Part shown: positions 50,310 to 60,844 of the stretch, in pieces
How the letters are laid out: each line of letters starts with the position of its first letter
Numbering within the stretch: position 1 is the first letter of the stretch
Assembly (NCBI GenBank): GCA_943372215.1
Contig: CALRXU020000013.1
Coordinates: 84,819 to 148,818, forward strand
Source: UBA6183 sp943372215
GTDB lineage: Bacteria; Bacteroidota; Bacteroidia; UKL13-3
Direction: 5' to 3'
Length of the DNA: 64,000 nt
Position numbers and translations under genes: made by a program
The notes under the pieces: generated by a model
What the model was told of the DNA's origin: nothing
The model's database searches: none
The model's input: the letters and a program-made list of their open reading frames with translations, nothing else

Positions 50310-53300
50310 TTATTCCCGTATCAGGGTTATGGTTCCGTGGTAAACCTCTTCATTTGGGCTGGTAATGAGTTTGTATTTGAATATTACATAATAAACACCT
50401 TCGGGGCAAGGCTCTCCAGCGTTTTTGTTTTTGCCATTCCAGTTGATGCCATCGTTATAAAAACCATCTGTTTGGCCTTCAAAAACCTTGGTTCCCCATC
50501 GGTTGTAAATCATCAAATCGTATTTCTCCCACCCTTCAATGTCTATATCAAAGGCATCGTTTTTACCATCGGCATTATCGGGGGTAAATACATTGGGTAT
50601 TTTTACGGATGATTTTACTGGGAGTACTTTACAAATGGAGTCCATGCAATCATTGGCATCAAAGGCCATTAAACATACGGTAAATTGTTTGTTTTCGTTG
50701 CCGTAATTGTGGCTAGGATCCTTAAGTGTGGAGGTATTCTGCCCTGAACTGGGTTGGCCAAAGTCCCACAAATACCTTACTGCTTTTGTAGATGCGTTGG
50801 TGAATGTGAAATTGGGATAGGTTTGCCCGTCAAATTCAAAATCTGCAATTGGTTTACCTACGTATATTGTTTTTTGTTTTGGGGCCACACATTGGGTATC
50901 TACGGTAATAATGGGTTCAACACGCAACCTATAAACACCCGCTGTATCATAAGTATAGGTAGCGGATTTGTTTAAGTCCACTAGGGTGGTATCTCCTGTT
51001 CCCCAAATCCATCTTACTTGGTTAATTCTATTGGTGTTGCCTGTGGTTACGGTTAACAGTTGTTCAGGACAAAGGGTATCTTTTGATACAATGGTTAAGG
51101 TATCGGTTGCCAATACCAACACTTGCCTAGAGTGGAATGCACTTGGGTCTGGCAGATAAGGAAAACGTTCTGCACAATTGGTGTTGGTTCCTGTAGTGGT
51201 GTTAAAAATCTGGTCCTCTCCCACCAAATCAATGCGGTATATACCTGGTTTGGTGTATACAAAAGACACGTTAGTATCTGTACTGGTTGATTTGATGGAG
51301 TTATTTTGGTCGTTAAAATACCATATCCAGTTGCGCAGTTTTTTCTGGGTGGTGTTATCTAATATCACCGTGTAAGGGGCACAACCAAAGGTATCGTTGG
51401 CAATTACAAAGCGGGGTTCGGGCCCCAATATTACAATAGAGATGGTGGTATCTACAGTGCAACCTTGCTCACTTTCTAGAAATAAGGAAGCGGTGTATTT
51501 CCCGTTTTGCGGATAAAACACGGCAGGCTGTTTTAGTGTACTGTTTGGTTTATCTGGCCCAAAATCCCAAAGGCGTGTTTTAAATGTGGGTGCAATAGAT
51601 CCATCTCCTGATTTTACTAACGATGCATCTGTATAGGTTACAATACTTGGGGCACAAAAAAAGGTATCGTTAACAACTGATGTATTTAGCATAATTTGAG
51701 ATACATCTACCTGCATAGGAGATAAAGCCACGGTGTCCCAGCAAGCCACAGTACCGCTATCTTTAAAGGCAATAGACACTTGATATATTCCTGTTTTAGG
51801 GTAGGTGTGCTTAACAGTGGTTAATCCCCTAACCCAAGTGGTATCGTCTCCAAAATTCCAATACAATTGCTCTTTACCTGCGTTCCTTCTGGTGGTATCT
51901 TCCCAATATCTACCTTCATCATTGCTCAAATAAAAGGGATAAAAATAAAACTCCAATTCTTCGCCCACACATGCTTTGGGATTGTTATTAAGAAAGCTAT
52001 AACCTTTACCTATACCTATTGTTTTAACAGCCACAAAATCACACCCGTTTTTATCGACTCCAATAGCTGTAATGCGGTAGTAATCATTTTCATTGTAGGT
52101 AACAAAAACTGGATTTACCAAGGTATCGTTAGGGCCGTTAAAATCTTGCACAACATTAGGTGTATTATTACCTAGGTTCCATACCAATTGTTTAAGCCGC
52201 TTTTGCACGCTGTCTTTTAGTTGTAACCTGATGTTAAAAGGTGCACAAACTTCGTCATCTAAAAACTCAATGGTAAAATCAACATTCTCTTTGTTTTTAT
52301 AGTATAGCGGATACCATGCGGTATCATAACATATGTTACCCAAAGCGTCTTTCCCATTGGTGGCCACCACGCCATAGGTAAGCTTATTCTCTGGGTTTGG
52401 TTTACAAATTTTCGAATAAAAATAGTCCTTTTCAATAGGCACTCCTCGTACTGAACCAATAATCCATTGTTGCGGAAAACAGGCAGAATCAGGAAGAAGC
52501 CAAACTGTATCAGGAGTACAACTTGGAACCATATCATCAAAACGAAATCTGTACACATTTTCGCAAAGAAACGGGCTATCATAATAAACCCCACGTCTAA
52601 TTGGAACTGATGTGGAATCCCACCCTGCCTTAGGTGGTGTAAGCCGTAATGTGGTGGTATCAAAATCTTCGCAATTGCGGGTACTGTCTATTACCCAAAG
52701 ACTGGGTTGATAACACTTAACCCCTGGCTGAGTATAAAAATGTTTAGCGGCAATGGAATCTATGCTGTAGTTGCAATTTTGGTTTACATTAATGCCAAAC
52801 TTGGTACTAGTGGTGCATGGTGGAGCAAATGGATCATCAAAATTCCACAAATAATGCATGTTACTTAAGTTATTCCCATAGTAGCAATTGATATCAGGCA
52901 CCCTAAAAAGAACGGTATCTTTAACCGTGCATTGCACTTTATTGCGTGTTTTAATGGTATCGTTTTCAATAAAAGCACCTGGGCCGTAAACAAAAACAGG
53001 TGTATCAACTATAATTTTACAGTTCAGGTAGTTGTACTCCATTTTGATGGTTGCTTTTCCGCATGATTTGAATCTGTGGTATTCAACGGTATCTGGTTGA
53101 AAACCATTTTGCTGGTAAACAACGGTGTCACCATTTAGTCCAATTGACCATTTTCGGTTTAAAAAAGTACTTCTGTTTCCGAAAGCAAACAGGTTATTGT
53201 TAAAACAAGACTTGCCCTTAGTGTATACATTAATGATGGTGTCTGTAACATTAATGGTAGTAATAACAATGGGGCCTGATTTGATTATACATCCATTTTT

Positions 53301-54104
53301 ATCTGCAACAATTACTCTGGCTTCGTAATTTTTAAACCCTTTGCTTATATAAGTGTAGGATAAATTGTTCCATGGGGCATAAAGTGTATCGCCATTACCT
53401 AAAATCCAAGTTATTTTATTGGCATTGGTAGCATTGTATCCACTATTTTGGGTGAGTACCACATTGGTTTTATTGCATTGCACATCCTGAAAAACAGAAA
53501 GTTGTATAGGGTTGGTTTGGGGATACACCAACACAGAGTCTATGTATTGAGCCACACAATCATTGGTATCTTTTACCTCTAATACCACTTTGTATTTACC
53601 CCCTGCTGCATTGGTGTAAATATGGGAAAAGTTAGGTTGATAAGGTGCTATGTCCAAATCAAATGCACCATCGTCATAAACAATGGTTCTTTGTTTAATG
53701 GGTGCATTACTGACTCCAGGCTGAGATAAATCGGTAAATAAAAAGTTATTGCTTTCAAAACATTGTGCGTAAGCAGAGAGTCTACTGTATTGTGCAGTTG
53801 GCTTTGCAAAGACATTTACCACAACCGGGGTTGGTTCGCAAAAACCACCGCCAAACTTATAAATACGCAGGGTTACGGTAAATGTTCCTGCCTTTTGGTA
53901 TTGATAAGTGGGTGACACTTGTCCGCTGGTACTGCCATCTCCAAAGTTCCAAACGAAAGCGGAATCATTAGAAGTGGCTGGGTTGGGGGTAAAAACGGTG
54001 GTAGCACCTAAACATATTTTTTTTAGACTTACCCCAATGCTGCATTGGCTTGCAGCTTGCAAGCACCAACATAGCATAAGCACAGCTGTAAGTCTTAGTT
54101 TCAC
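50310..54104 (-). CDS. PKD-repeat protein with T9SS type B (gliding-associated) C-terminus
   Basis: 1264 residues. Signal peptide MKLRLTAVLMLCWCLQAASQ. About nine PKD domains follow, marked by WNFGDG-like and T/AGxYxV-like strands (FVWNFGDGSTSGQ, LYWNFGDDTTW, RLWDFGPDKPN, YLWDFGQPSSGQ). The C-terminus (KIPNVFTPDNADGKNDAFDI, YDLMIYNRWGTKVFEG, then WNGKNKNAGEPCPEGVYYV) is the gliding-motility-associated or CHU_C domain, the type B signal of T9SS. Such proteins are exported and stay on the cell surface. Long PKD stalks suggest adhesion or structural roles; no enzyme domain is visible. Monocistronic as far as I can see. Confidence 0.94.
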   Translation of the reverse strand: MKLRLTAVLMLCWCLQAASQCSIGVSLKKICLGATTVFTPNPATSNDSAFVWNFGDGSTSGQVSPTYQYQKAGTFTVTLRIYKFGGGFCEPTPVVVNVFAKPTAQYSRLSAYAQCFESNNFLFTDLSQPGVSNAPIKQRTIVYDDGAFDLDIAPYQPNFSHIYTNAAGGKYKVVLEVKDTNDCVAQYIDSVLVYPQTNPIQLSVFQDVQCNKTNVVLTQNSGYNATNANKITWILGNGDTLYAPWNNLSYTYISKGFKNYEARVIVADKNGCIIKSGPIVITTINVTDTIINVYTKGKSCFNNNLFAFGNRSTFLNRKWSIGLNGDTVVYQQNGFQPDTVEYHRFKSCGKATIKMEYNYLNCKIIVDTPVFVYGPGAFIENDTIKTRNKVQCTVKDTVLFRVPDINCYYGNNLSNMHYLWNFDDPFAPPCTTSTKFGINVNQNCNYSIDSIAAKHFYTQPGVKCYQPSLWVIDSTRNCEDFDTTTLRLTPPKAGWDSTSVPIRRGVYYDSPFLCENVYRFRFDDMVPSCTPDTVWLLPDSACFPQQWIIGSVRGVPIEKDYFYSKICKPNPENKLTYGVVATNGKDALGNICYDTAWYPLYYKNKENVDFTIEFLDDEVCAPFNIRLQLKDSVQKRLKQLVWNLGNNTPNVVQDFNGPNDTLVNPVFVTYNENDYYRITAIGVDKNGCDFVAVKTIGIGKGYSFLNNNPKACVGEELEFYFYPFYLSNDEGRYWEDTTRRNAGKEQLYWNFGDDTTWVRGLTTVKHTYPKTGIYQVSIAFKDSGTVACWDTVALSPMQVDVSQIMLNTSVVNDTFFCAPSIVTYTDASLVKSGDGSIAPTFKTRLWDFGPDKPNSTLKQPAVFYPQNGKYTASLFLESEQGCTVDTTISIVILGPEPRFVIANDTFGCAPYTVILDNTTQKKLRNWIWYFNDQNNSIKSTSTDTNVSFVYTKPGIYRIDLVGEDQIFNTTTGTNTNCAERFPYLPDPSAFHSRQVLVLATDTLTIVSKDTLCPEQLLTVTTGNTNRINQVRWIWGTGDTTLVDLNKSATYTYDTAGVYRLRVEPIITVDTQCVAPKQKTIYVGKPIADFEFDGQTYPNFTFTNASTKAVRYLWDFGQPSSGQNTSTLKDPSHNYGNENKQFTVCLMAFDANDCMDSICKVLPVKSSVKIPNVFTPDNADGKNDAFDIDIEGWEKYDLMIYNRWGTKVFEGQTDGFYNDGINWNGKNKNAGEPCPEGVYYVIFKYKLITSPNEEVYHGTITLIRE

Positions 54105-54146
54105 GTTTGTAATCTACCGCTAATATTTCTAAAAAAATTGTTAAAA

Positions 54147-54176
54147 AAAAGGGTTGCCTGTTTAGGCAACCCTTTT
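54147..54176 (-). terminator. Terminator after the M16 peptidase gene
   Basis: GGGTTGCC / GGCAACCC stem with loop TGTTTA and flanking A and T runs on both sides. It lies about 20 bases past the M16 stop and 43 bases upstream of the type B gene start. Confidence 0.8.
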
Positions 54177-54195
54177 AACATGCAATCTATTTTAA

Positions 54196-57042
54196 TTATT
54201 CAACTTTATAGTCAACCACTTTGTAACCAAGTTTGGTAAGGTTAGCTCCTATTTTATCTTTATCACCAACTACTACAATAACCATTTTTTCAGTTGGCAG
54301 TAACTCTGCGGCTAAGGCATTTAGTTCTGCTTTAGTTAGGTTTTGTAATGTTTTGCTTTGCTGATCAATGTAATCCATTGGTAAGTTTTTATCCGCAATG
54401 TTTGATAGGAAACTGGCCTTTTGGAAAGGTGTTTCATAACGCAATGCATCACCAGAACGCAGTGCCTTTTTAGAAAACTCCAATTCCTCATCGGTCATTC
54501 CTTCTTTACGGTATTTGTTTAACTCGTAAAAAATTTCTTTAATAGCAGAATCAGTAGCAGTTGCACGAACTCCACAAGAAACTGTAAACGGACCAACCAA
54601 ATCACTCGCATTAAAACCACCACGTATGCCATAGGTAAACCCTTTGTCTTCGCGTAGATTTAAGTTAAGACGGCTGTTAAAATTACCTCCCAATGGGAAA
54701 TTCATTACGCGTGCTTTAAAGTATTTTCCATTGTAGTCATAAGGCATGGCCAAATAGCCCACACGAATTTCACTTTGGCTGGCTTTGTATTTATCAACCA
54801 AATAAATTTGTGTTTTTTCTATAACTGGGGCATTTACAGCTACATTAGGCAATACCGTATTTTTAACTGTCCATTTGTTTAAGAATTGCAGTTTAGGCAT
54901 GATTTCGTTTTTAGTAATATCACCTACAATAACAAGGTTGGTTAATTCAGGAGCATAAAACTTATCATAAAACATTTGCACATCTTTAACAGAAAAACTT
55001 TTTATTGTTTTATAGGTACCTTGAGTAGGCTCTGATACGATAGACTTAGAACCGTATAACAATTTTGCAAAAGCATTGTTAGCCAAATCAGCTGCATCCG
55101 TTTTATTTGACATAATGCCTTGAATAGTGGCTGTTTGGTCGCGTTTAAAGTCTTCAACCGTAAATTTAGGTCTTAACAATTTTTCTTCTAAAAGCACCAA
55201 GGTTTGATCAATGTATTTCTTTTGAGATACAACTTGCACGTAAGTGGCTTCATCATCTGCAAAAAAGGAAATGCTGCTTCCTATTTTAGACAATTCGCTT
55301 TGCATTTTTTCTGAGGTAAAGTTTTGGGTGGTTTCATTCATTAAACCTGCGGTTAATGAGGCTAACCCTGACTTGCTTTGGTCGTTAATAGCCATGTTAC
55401 CGCCTTTAATGGTAAAAATCAGGGAAATTAAAGGTAACTCATTGCTTTCTGAACCCAATACCTTAATGCCATTTGCTAATTTATCTTGATAAACTGTAGG
55501 TACTATTAATGCTGGTACCACACCTGGGTCTGGTTTTTTGCTACGATCAAAGTTATCAACCGGCTTTTTGTACGATAGCCCCTTGTACTCCAATTCAGAA
55601 CTTGCTTTTCCTGATGTTTCAACCAATGGTGTTTCTTCTTTATTATTTGAAGCTGCATTTTGGTTTTTAGGGAACACGTTTACGATGGCTGCATATTTGC
55701 CTTTAATATAGGTATTAAACACCCGAACAACGTCTTCTTTGGTTACTTTTTGGTAACGAGCTAATTCATCAGCCACTCCCCATTTTTTATCGCCAAGGGT
55801 ATAAAATGTTTCGCTGATTAATGATGAACGGCCAGCAACACTTTGCAAACGCTGCATAATGCCCGTTTCAATGGTTCCTTTGGCTCGCAACAAATCCTCA
55901 TCGCTTACACCTTGTGCGGCAAAATCTTCAAGGGTCTTTCTAATCAAGGCCTCAACATCTGTTTCACCGTCAGGGAAAGACACTACTTGGATATTAAACT
56001 CACCAGCCAACTCACTACCATAGCCTACACCATGGTAGGTAACAGCTTGAAGTGCTTTCTCTGGTTTAACAAAGTTTTTATAAAACACACTGTTGTTTCC
56101 TTGCCCTAAAATAGAACCAAGCAAATCTAATGCAGCTTCATCAGGATGATAAGCAGGCACAGTAGGGTAAGTAAATTGTAACAATGGTAGGTACACTTTA
56201 TCACCATAATTGGCATAAACATTATCAGGTAAACGAACAGGGTCAACTTTTTGCTTGCGTACTTCTGGGCCTCTTGGGATTGATCCGAAGTATTTTTCAA
56301 CAAGTTTAATCGCATCAGCTGAGTTTAAATCGCCCGCTACAACAATGCTTGCATTATTAGGGCCATACCAACGCATAAAGAAATTTTTCAAATCTTCTAC
56401 GTTTACCCTGTTTAAATCATCAACAAAACCAATGGTTGGCCAGTAGTATGGATGGTTTGGTGGATAAAGTATGGTGTTTTTTATCTCATCCAACATTCCA
56501 TAAGGGCGGTTGGTAATATTTTGATCCTTCTCGTTTTTTACTGTAGCCCGTTGTGTTTCAAATTTCTTTTGGGTAACTGCATCTAACAAAAAGCCCATTC
56601 TATCTGCCTCTAACCATAACGCGGTTTCCAAATAATTCTTAGGAACGGTTTCGAAATAGTTTGTTCTGTCATGCGCAGTGGTACCATTCATGTTACCGCC
56701 CGCTGATTGAACTATTTTAAAATGTTCTTCATCCGCAACATGGTCTGAACCTTGAAACATCATGTGTTCAAAAAAGTGTGCAAAACCAGACTTACCTGGC
56801 GTTTCTCTAGCTGAACCAACATGGTAAGTTACCTCCACATGTACAAGAGGATCTGAATGGTCCTCATGAATAAATACGGTTAAACCGTTGGCCAAACGCC
56901 ATTTTTCATAACTGATAGCCAATTCGCCCGGCTTTGCCGTGACCTTTTCCAATAGCTGCGCCTGACCGCCAGTTGGGGCTTGTGCGAATAAGCTGATAGA
57001 AGCTGCTACGCTTACTATGCCACTTAAAATTAGTTTTTTCAT
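54196..57042 (-). CDS. M16 family metallopeptidase (two-domain insulinase type)
   Basis: 948 residues from MKKLILSGIVSVAASISLFAQ at 57042; the longer frame to 57123 only adds residues before this signal peptide. The inverted zinc motif HFFEH lies near residue 89 (GFAHFFEHMMF), with the further Glu ligand in LWLEADRMGFLLD. The C-terminal half is the inactive M16 domain, which has no second HxxEH and forms the clam shell. Probably periplasmic, degrading peptides; exact substrates cannot be told. It ends with a strong terminator. Divergent from the DUF6580-like gene. Confidence 0.95.
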   Translation of the reverse strand: MKKLILSGIVSVAASISLFAQAPTGGQAQLLEKVTAKPGELAISYEKWRLANGLTVFIHEDHSDPLVHVEVTYHVGSARETPGKSGFAHFFEHMMFQGSDHVADEEHFKIVQSAGGNMNGTTAHDRTNYFETVPKNYLETALWLEADRMGFLLDAVTQKKFETQRATVKNEKDQNITNRPYGMLDEIKNTILYPPNHPYYWPTIGFVDDLNRVNVEDLKNFFMRWYGPNNASIVVAGDLNSADAIKLVEKYFGSIPRGPEVRKQKVDPVRLPDNVYANYGDKVYLPLLQFTYPTVPAYHPDEAALDLLGSILGQGNNSVFYKNFVKPEKALQAVTYHGVGYGSELAGEFNIQVVSFPDGETDVEALIRKTLEDFAAQGVSDEDLLRAKGTIETGIMQRLQSVAGRSSLISETFYTLGDKKWGVADELARYQKVTKEDVVRVFNTYIKGKYAAIVNVFPKNQNAASNNKEETPLVETSGKASSELEYKGLSYKKPVDNFDRSKKPDPGVVPALIVPTVYQDKLANGIKVLGSESNELPLISLIFTIKGGNMAINDQSKSGLASLTAGLMNETTQNFTSEKMQSELSKIGSSISFFADDEATYVQVVSQKKYIDQTLVLLEEKLLRPKFTVEDFKRDQTATIQGIMSNKTDAADLANNAFAKLLYGSKSIVSEPTQGTYKTIKSFSVKDVQMFYDKFYAPELTNLVIVGDITKNEIMPKLQFLNKWTVKNTVLPNVAVNAPVIEKTQIYLVDKYKASQSEIRVGYLAMPYDYNGKYFKARVMNFPLGGNFNSRLNLNLREDKGFTYGIRGGFNASDLVGPFTVSCGVRATATDSAIKEIFYELNKYRKEGMTDEELEFSKKALRSGDALRYETPFQKASFLSNIADKNLPMDYIDQQSKTLQNLTKAELNALAAELLPTEKMVIVVVGDKDKIGANLTKLGYKVVDYKVE

Positions 57043-57166
57043 TTTTAGAGTATAGATTGCTTTATGGGTGCAATTTCTAATTTTTATCGAAATGTTAGCT
57101 AAATTATTTTTTAAACGGTACACTTCCTTGGATTAAAGGTTAAAGCGTCAATTGTTAATAACATGT

Positions 57167-57197
57167 TTTGAAATTTAAACCCATCACCTTACTTTCG
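57167..57197 (+). promoter_or_regulatory. Promoter of the DUF6580-like gene
   Basis: TTTG (57167-57170), 19 bases, TACTTTCG (57190-57197), one mismatch from TAnnTTTG. It places transcription start about 25 bases before the ATG at 57229. Confidence 0.6.
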
Positions 57198-57228
57198 CAT
57201 CCATTACAACCGCTAAGAAATTACTCAT

Positions 57229-57774
57229 ATGAATAAGAAATTATTGATCATCACCCTGTTCATCTTCGTTGCCGCTATCGTTCGTGTACTGCCTCATGCA
57301 CCTAATTTTACTCCAATTGGTGCTATGGCATTGTTTGCAGGAGCCTATATCAGCAACAGGTTGTTATCTTTCCTTATCCCTACTATAGCCATGGTTGTTA
57401 GTGATGCGATGATGGGTTTTTCAGGTTGGGCTTATCCAGAACAAACTATAACAGTTTATGCTACCTTTTTGCTAATTACATTATTGGGGTCAGGAATGCG
57501 CAATAACAAAAACGTTGTAAGGGTGGGATTATTTTCTATTTCTGCTTCAGTTGTATTTTTTATCACCACCAATTTTATGGTTTGGTTAGGTGGGTTTTAC
57601 CATGTTCCTGCTTTGTATACACTTGATGTAACAGGATTGATACAGTGTTATGTAGCCGCAATTCCTTTCTTTAGCCCTACACTTGCTTCTGACTTAATGT
57701 ATTGCGCTTTGTTGTTTGGTAGTTTCTATTTGGTTAGCATTAATGCACCTAAGTTGGTTCAGGAAAACAACTAA
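57229..57774 (+). CDS. DUF6580-like membrane protein
   Basis: 181 residues with about five membrane helices (LLIITLFIFVAAIVRVLP, IGAMALFAGAYIS, LLSFLIPTIAMVVSDAMM, GLFSISASVVFFITTNFMVW, LMYCALLFGSFYLVSI). The NFTPIGAMALFAGAY and TTNFMVWLGGFY segments are hallmarks of a Bacteroidota family suggested to resemble the substrate-binding components of ECF-type vitamin transporters. Ligand unknown. Its stop overlaps the stop region of the convergent response regulator gene by 4 bases. It has a clear promoter of its own. Confidence 0.85.
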   Translation: MNKKLLIITLFIFVAAIVRVLPHAPNFTPIGAMALFAGAYISNRLLSFLIPTIAMVVSDAMMGFSGWAYPEQTITVYATFLLITLLGSGMRNNKNVVRVGLFSISASVVFFITTNFMVWLGGFYHVPALYTLDVTGLIQCYVAAIPFFSPTLASDLMYCALLFGSFYLVSINAPKLVQENN

Positions 57775-58172
57775 GCCACTTGTGCCATCTTATCTCTTAG
57801 GTTTTGTAGCTTATTTTGGTTTAATGGCTTTTCAATAAAGTCAATCACAGATTCATATTTAAAAGACTTTGCCCGATCATCAGGATCTAATGAAGAGGTA
57901 AGCATGGCTATTTTTGTCTTTTCTCTAATGGTTGATGGTAACTTAGCAAAATAAGATAGAAAACCATGTCCATCAATGTCAGGCATTTGTATATCCAGTA
58001 AAATCACATCTGGTAATGCATCTACGGGACTGGTTTCTAGCATGCTTAATCCTTGTTTTGCAGATTTGCAGGTGTTAATTACTTTGCTAAAGCCAGATAT
58101 TTCAATTAAAGACCTGTTTAAGAAGTTATACACTTCATCATCGTCAATTAAAAGTACGTTTGTCATCATCAT
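57771..58172 (-). CDS. Single-domain response regulator (CheY-like)
   Basis: 133 residues, receiver domain only. The acidic pocket is LLIDDDEV, the phospho-acceptor is Asp60 (VILLDIQMPDIDG), the switch Ser/Thr is in AMLTSS and the Lys is in FIEKPLNQ. No output domain, so it must act through protein binding. Its ATG overlaps the kinase stop by 4 bases (ATGA), a strong sign that the two are partners. The first three residues are Met, so the exact start could be a codon or two later. Confidence 0.95.
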   Translation of the reverse strand: MMMTNVLLIDDDEVYNFLNRSLIEISGFSKVINTCKSAKQGLSMLETSPVDALPDVILLDIQMPDIDGHGFLSYFAKLPSTIREKTKIAMLTSSLDPDDRAKSFKYESVIDFIEKPLNQNKLQNLRDKMAQVA

Positions 58173-60844
58173 TTCATTAAATTAGGTAATGTAACAGTAA
58201 AAGTTGTGCCCTTGTCTTTTTCAGAAGCCGCATCAATATGTCCACCCATTTTTTCTGCCATTTCTTTTGACATATACAGCCCTAGTCCAGAACCAGACGA
58301 ATTTGTAGAAAGCCTCACAAACATGCCAAATAATTTATCCATTTTATCAGCGGGTATCCCCTCTCCATTGTCAGCTACTTTTAACTGAGCTTGTTGGGTT
58401 GAACAGGTAAACATGATATGGACTTTTTTCTGTTGTTCGTTTTCACGTTGGTATTTAACCGCATTGGTTATAAGGTTATTTACAATGGAAGTAAATCGCA
58501 TTTTATCGGCCCAAAAATCACCCCCTTCGGCCACATCAATCATAAAATCAACTTGTTTGGCCTCCTTCATGTGCTTAATATTTTCAATACATTCAGTAAT
58601 AATGGCCTTAGCCATTAATTTCTCAGGTACTGGTTCAAGACGCGAATTGCGCGAATAATCCAAAATGCCTTTTATGGTATTATCCAACCGGTGAATGCTG
58701 GTGCGCATCATCTGGTGTGCTTTTGATAAGGTTTCGTCTGCTGCAACACCTTCTTCGCATAAATCAATTAAACCCAATACGGATAATAATGGAGCCCTTA
58801 AATCGTGTGAGGTGCTGTAAACAAACTTATCCAACTCGGTGTTGGTTTTTTTCAGTTCTTTATTTTTACCCAACAACTCTTCTTCATACTGTTTGCGTTC
58901 CGTAATATCAAATATGGATGATAGCAAGGCTATTTCTCCTTTTAGGTAAATAATTTCACAAGAAACCAAACAGGTTATTGGTTTTTTATCGGCTGTTTTT
59001 AATACCACTTCAACAAATTGTGCACGCCCATTGCGTTTCAGCTCTCCCTGCAACTTTTTACGATCGGCCTCATTCATAAAAAAGTTACCACCATCGCTAC
59101 CAATAACGTTGATTTGTTTGTAACCTAACAATGCCTCTGTTGCTTCATTGGCCATCATTACTGTTCCTTGGTAAAGCTTGGTTACCATTAACGGTATAGG
59201 TGTTAATTCAAATATGGTTTGTAGGTTTTTTTCACTTTCAATGAGTGCAATTTCCGTTTTCTTTTTCTGCGTTATATCACGGCCAGTAGCATAAATTAAG
59301 CCTTCTTCAAAATTCATAAAAGCACGCCAAGAGAACCAAATATACTCTCCATTTTTGGCCTTAAACCGATTTTCGACTTTTAAAGGCAAGCCTTTAGCCA
59401 ACTTCGATTCCATTTCAGACATGGTGATATCAACATCATCTTCATGCATAAAAAATAAGAAGGGTTTTGCCATCAACTCATCCTTGGTGTATCCTAGTGT
59501 ATTATAAAAAGCTGGGTTCACCTTTTTAAGAAAATGTGTGGAATCAGCAATGCACATGGCATCATTTGAACTCTCGAAGAACTTGTTGTATTGTTCTTTT
59601 TCCAATTCAACTTGTTTCTTTTCTGTGATATCAGTGATACTGCCATGCCATAAGGTATCCCTGTTTTCAAGCCGCTCGGGCCTAGCAATTCCCCTGCACC
59701 ACCGTAATCCTTTATTGGGCAATTGTACCCTAAATTCCATTTCCCAGTTTTTGAGCGTTTTGGCTGAATGAACAATAGTAGCCATAATTCTACTACTATC
59801 ATCAGGATGCATATGTGGGATTCCAATGGAAGCATCTTGCTTTAATTGTTGTGGTGTTAGTTCAAGTACTTCTTTTACGCTATCAGTCACAAATGGAAAA
59901 GATGTTTTGCCATTCGGTTCAAGTAAAAATTGAAAAATCATTCCAGGCACCTGATTGGTTAGTTTCACCAATAAATCGCTGCTTGCTTTTAGCTTGGCTG
60001 CACTGTATTTCTGAGCTGAAATATCAGTGATACTGCCTATCATTCGGGTAGGCTTCCCTTTTTCATCCCGTTCCGTTACCGCACCTCTATCCTTAATCCA
60101 AATGATTTCTTTGCTTGGGGTAATAATGCGGTATTCGCTTGAAAATATCCCATTTCCTGCAAGTGCTTCGTGCACGGCTGTAAGTGCCGATTGAAAATCA
60201 TCCGGATGAATGATTTGTTGGATAAAACTGAAGTCGTGGCGTTTGATATTTTTGTCCAATCGGAGCACTTCTGCCCAACGTTGGTTATTCCATACGGTAT
60301 TGTTTTTAATGTCCCAATCCCAAACGCCTTCGCGTATAATTGACAATACTTGCGACAGCCTATTCTCACTTTCAACGGCAGCAAACTCTGCTTTTTTCCT
60401 ATCGTTGAGTGATTCTAATAGCATAATCAACCCTTGAACCTGATTCGATTCGTCTGCCCAAGGTTGAATTTCCCAACGCAAATATTCTATGGTGCCATCT
60501 TTTCTGATAAAAAAATCGTCATCATTTTTTTCTGGAATGCCCGTTGCTAAGCATCTTTGGTGCCCTTCTTTCCAATGTTTGGGCAAATCAGGAACCATTT
60601 CGTAATGGTTTTTCCCAATTAAATCATCCTCTTTTAGTTGGTGTTCCTGAAGATACCTATTGCTAAAAGCCAAATAATTCATTTGCTTATCAACTACAAT
60701 AATGCCTACTGGCAAACTCTTAATAATTGCCGTTAGTTGAACGGCATGTTGTACACTATCTTCACCTTCTAATGCCTGAATAACAGGTACTGCTAGTGGA
60801 GTGTATTCTTTAAAGAGTTGTTTATTTAGTTTAACATGCGACAT
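58169..60844 (-). CDS. Soluble five-PAS sensor histidine kinase
   Basis: 891 residues, no membrane segment. Five PAS/PAC modules precede the kinase: about residues 35-150 (IKSLPVGIIVVDKQMNYLAFSN), 160-280 (IIREGVWDWDIKNNTVW), 290-410, 415-530 (FESSNDAMCIADSTHF) and 535-650 (FELTPIPLMVTKLY). HisKA carries the phospho-acceptor His680 in VYSTSHDLRAP. The HATPase domain shows NNLITNAVKYQ, DNGEGIP and SGSGLGLYMSKEM. It would sense an intracellular signal and phosphorylate the overlapping response regulator. The PAS ligands are unknown. Confidence 0.95.
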   Translation of the reverse strand: MSHVKLNKQLFKEYTPLAVPVIQALEGEDSVQHAVQLTAIIKSLPVGIIVVDKQMNYLAFSNRYLQEHQLKEDDLIGKNHYEMVPDLPKHWKEGHQRCLATGIPEKNDDDFFIRKDGTIEYLRWEIQPWADESNQVQGLIMLLESLNDRKKAEFAAVESENRLSQVLSIIREGVWDWDIKNNTVWNNQRWAEVLRLDKNIKRHDFSFIQQIIHPDDFQSALTAVHEALAGNGIFSSEYRIITPSKEIIWIKDRGAVTERDEKGKPTRMIGSITDISAQKYSAAKLKASSDLLVKLTNQVPGMIFQFLLEPNGKTSFPFVTDSVKEVLELTPQQLKQDASIGIPHMHPDDSSRIMATIVHSAKTLKNWEMEFRVQLPNKGLRWCRGIARPERLENRDTLWHGSITDITEKKQVELEKEQYNKFFESSNDAMCIADSTHFLKKVNPAFYNTLGYTKDELMAKPFLFFMHEDDVDITMSEMESKLAKGLPLKVENRFKAKNGEYIWFSWRAFMNFEEGLIYATGRDITQKKKTEIALIESEKNLQTIFELTPIPLMVTKLYQGTVMMANEATEALLGYKQINVIGSDGGNFFMNEADRKKLQGELKRNGRAQFVEVVLKTADKKPITCLVSCEIIYLKGEIALLSSIFDITERKQYEEELLGKNKELKKTNTELDKFVYSTSHDLRAPLLSVLGLIDLCEEGVAADETLSKAHQMMRTSIHRLDNTIKGILDYSRNSRLEPVPEKLMAKAIITECIENIKHMKEAKQVDFMIDVAEGGDFWADKMRFTSIVNNLITNAVKYQRENEQQKKVHIMFTCSTQQAQLKVADNGEGIPADKMDKLFGMFVRLSTNSSGSGLGLYMSKEMAEKMGGHIDAASEKDKGTTFTVTLPNLMK

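Noticed and set aside
52259..52663. 134-codon minus-strand frame inside the PKD protein
   Set aside because: Same strand but other frame of a strong 1264-residue gene; the composition is not protein-like.
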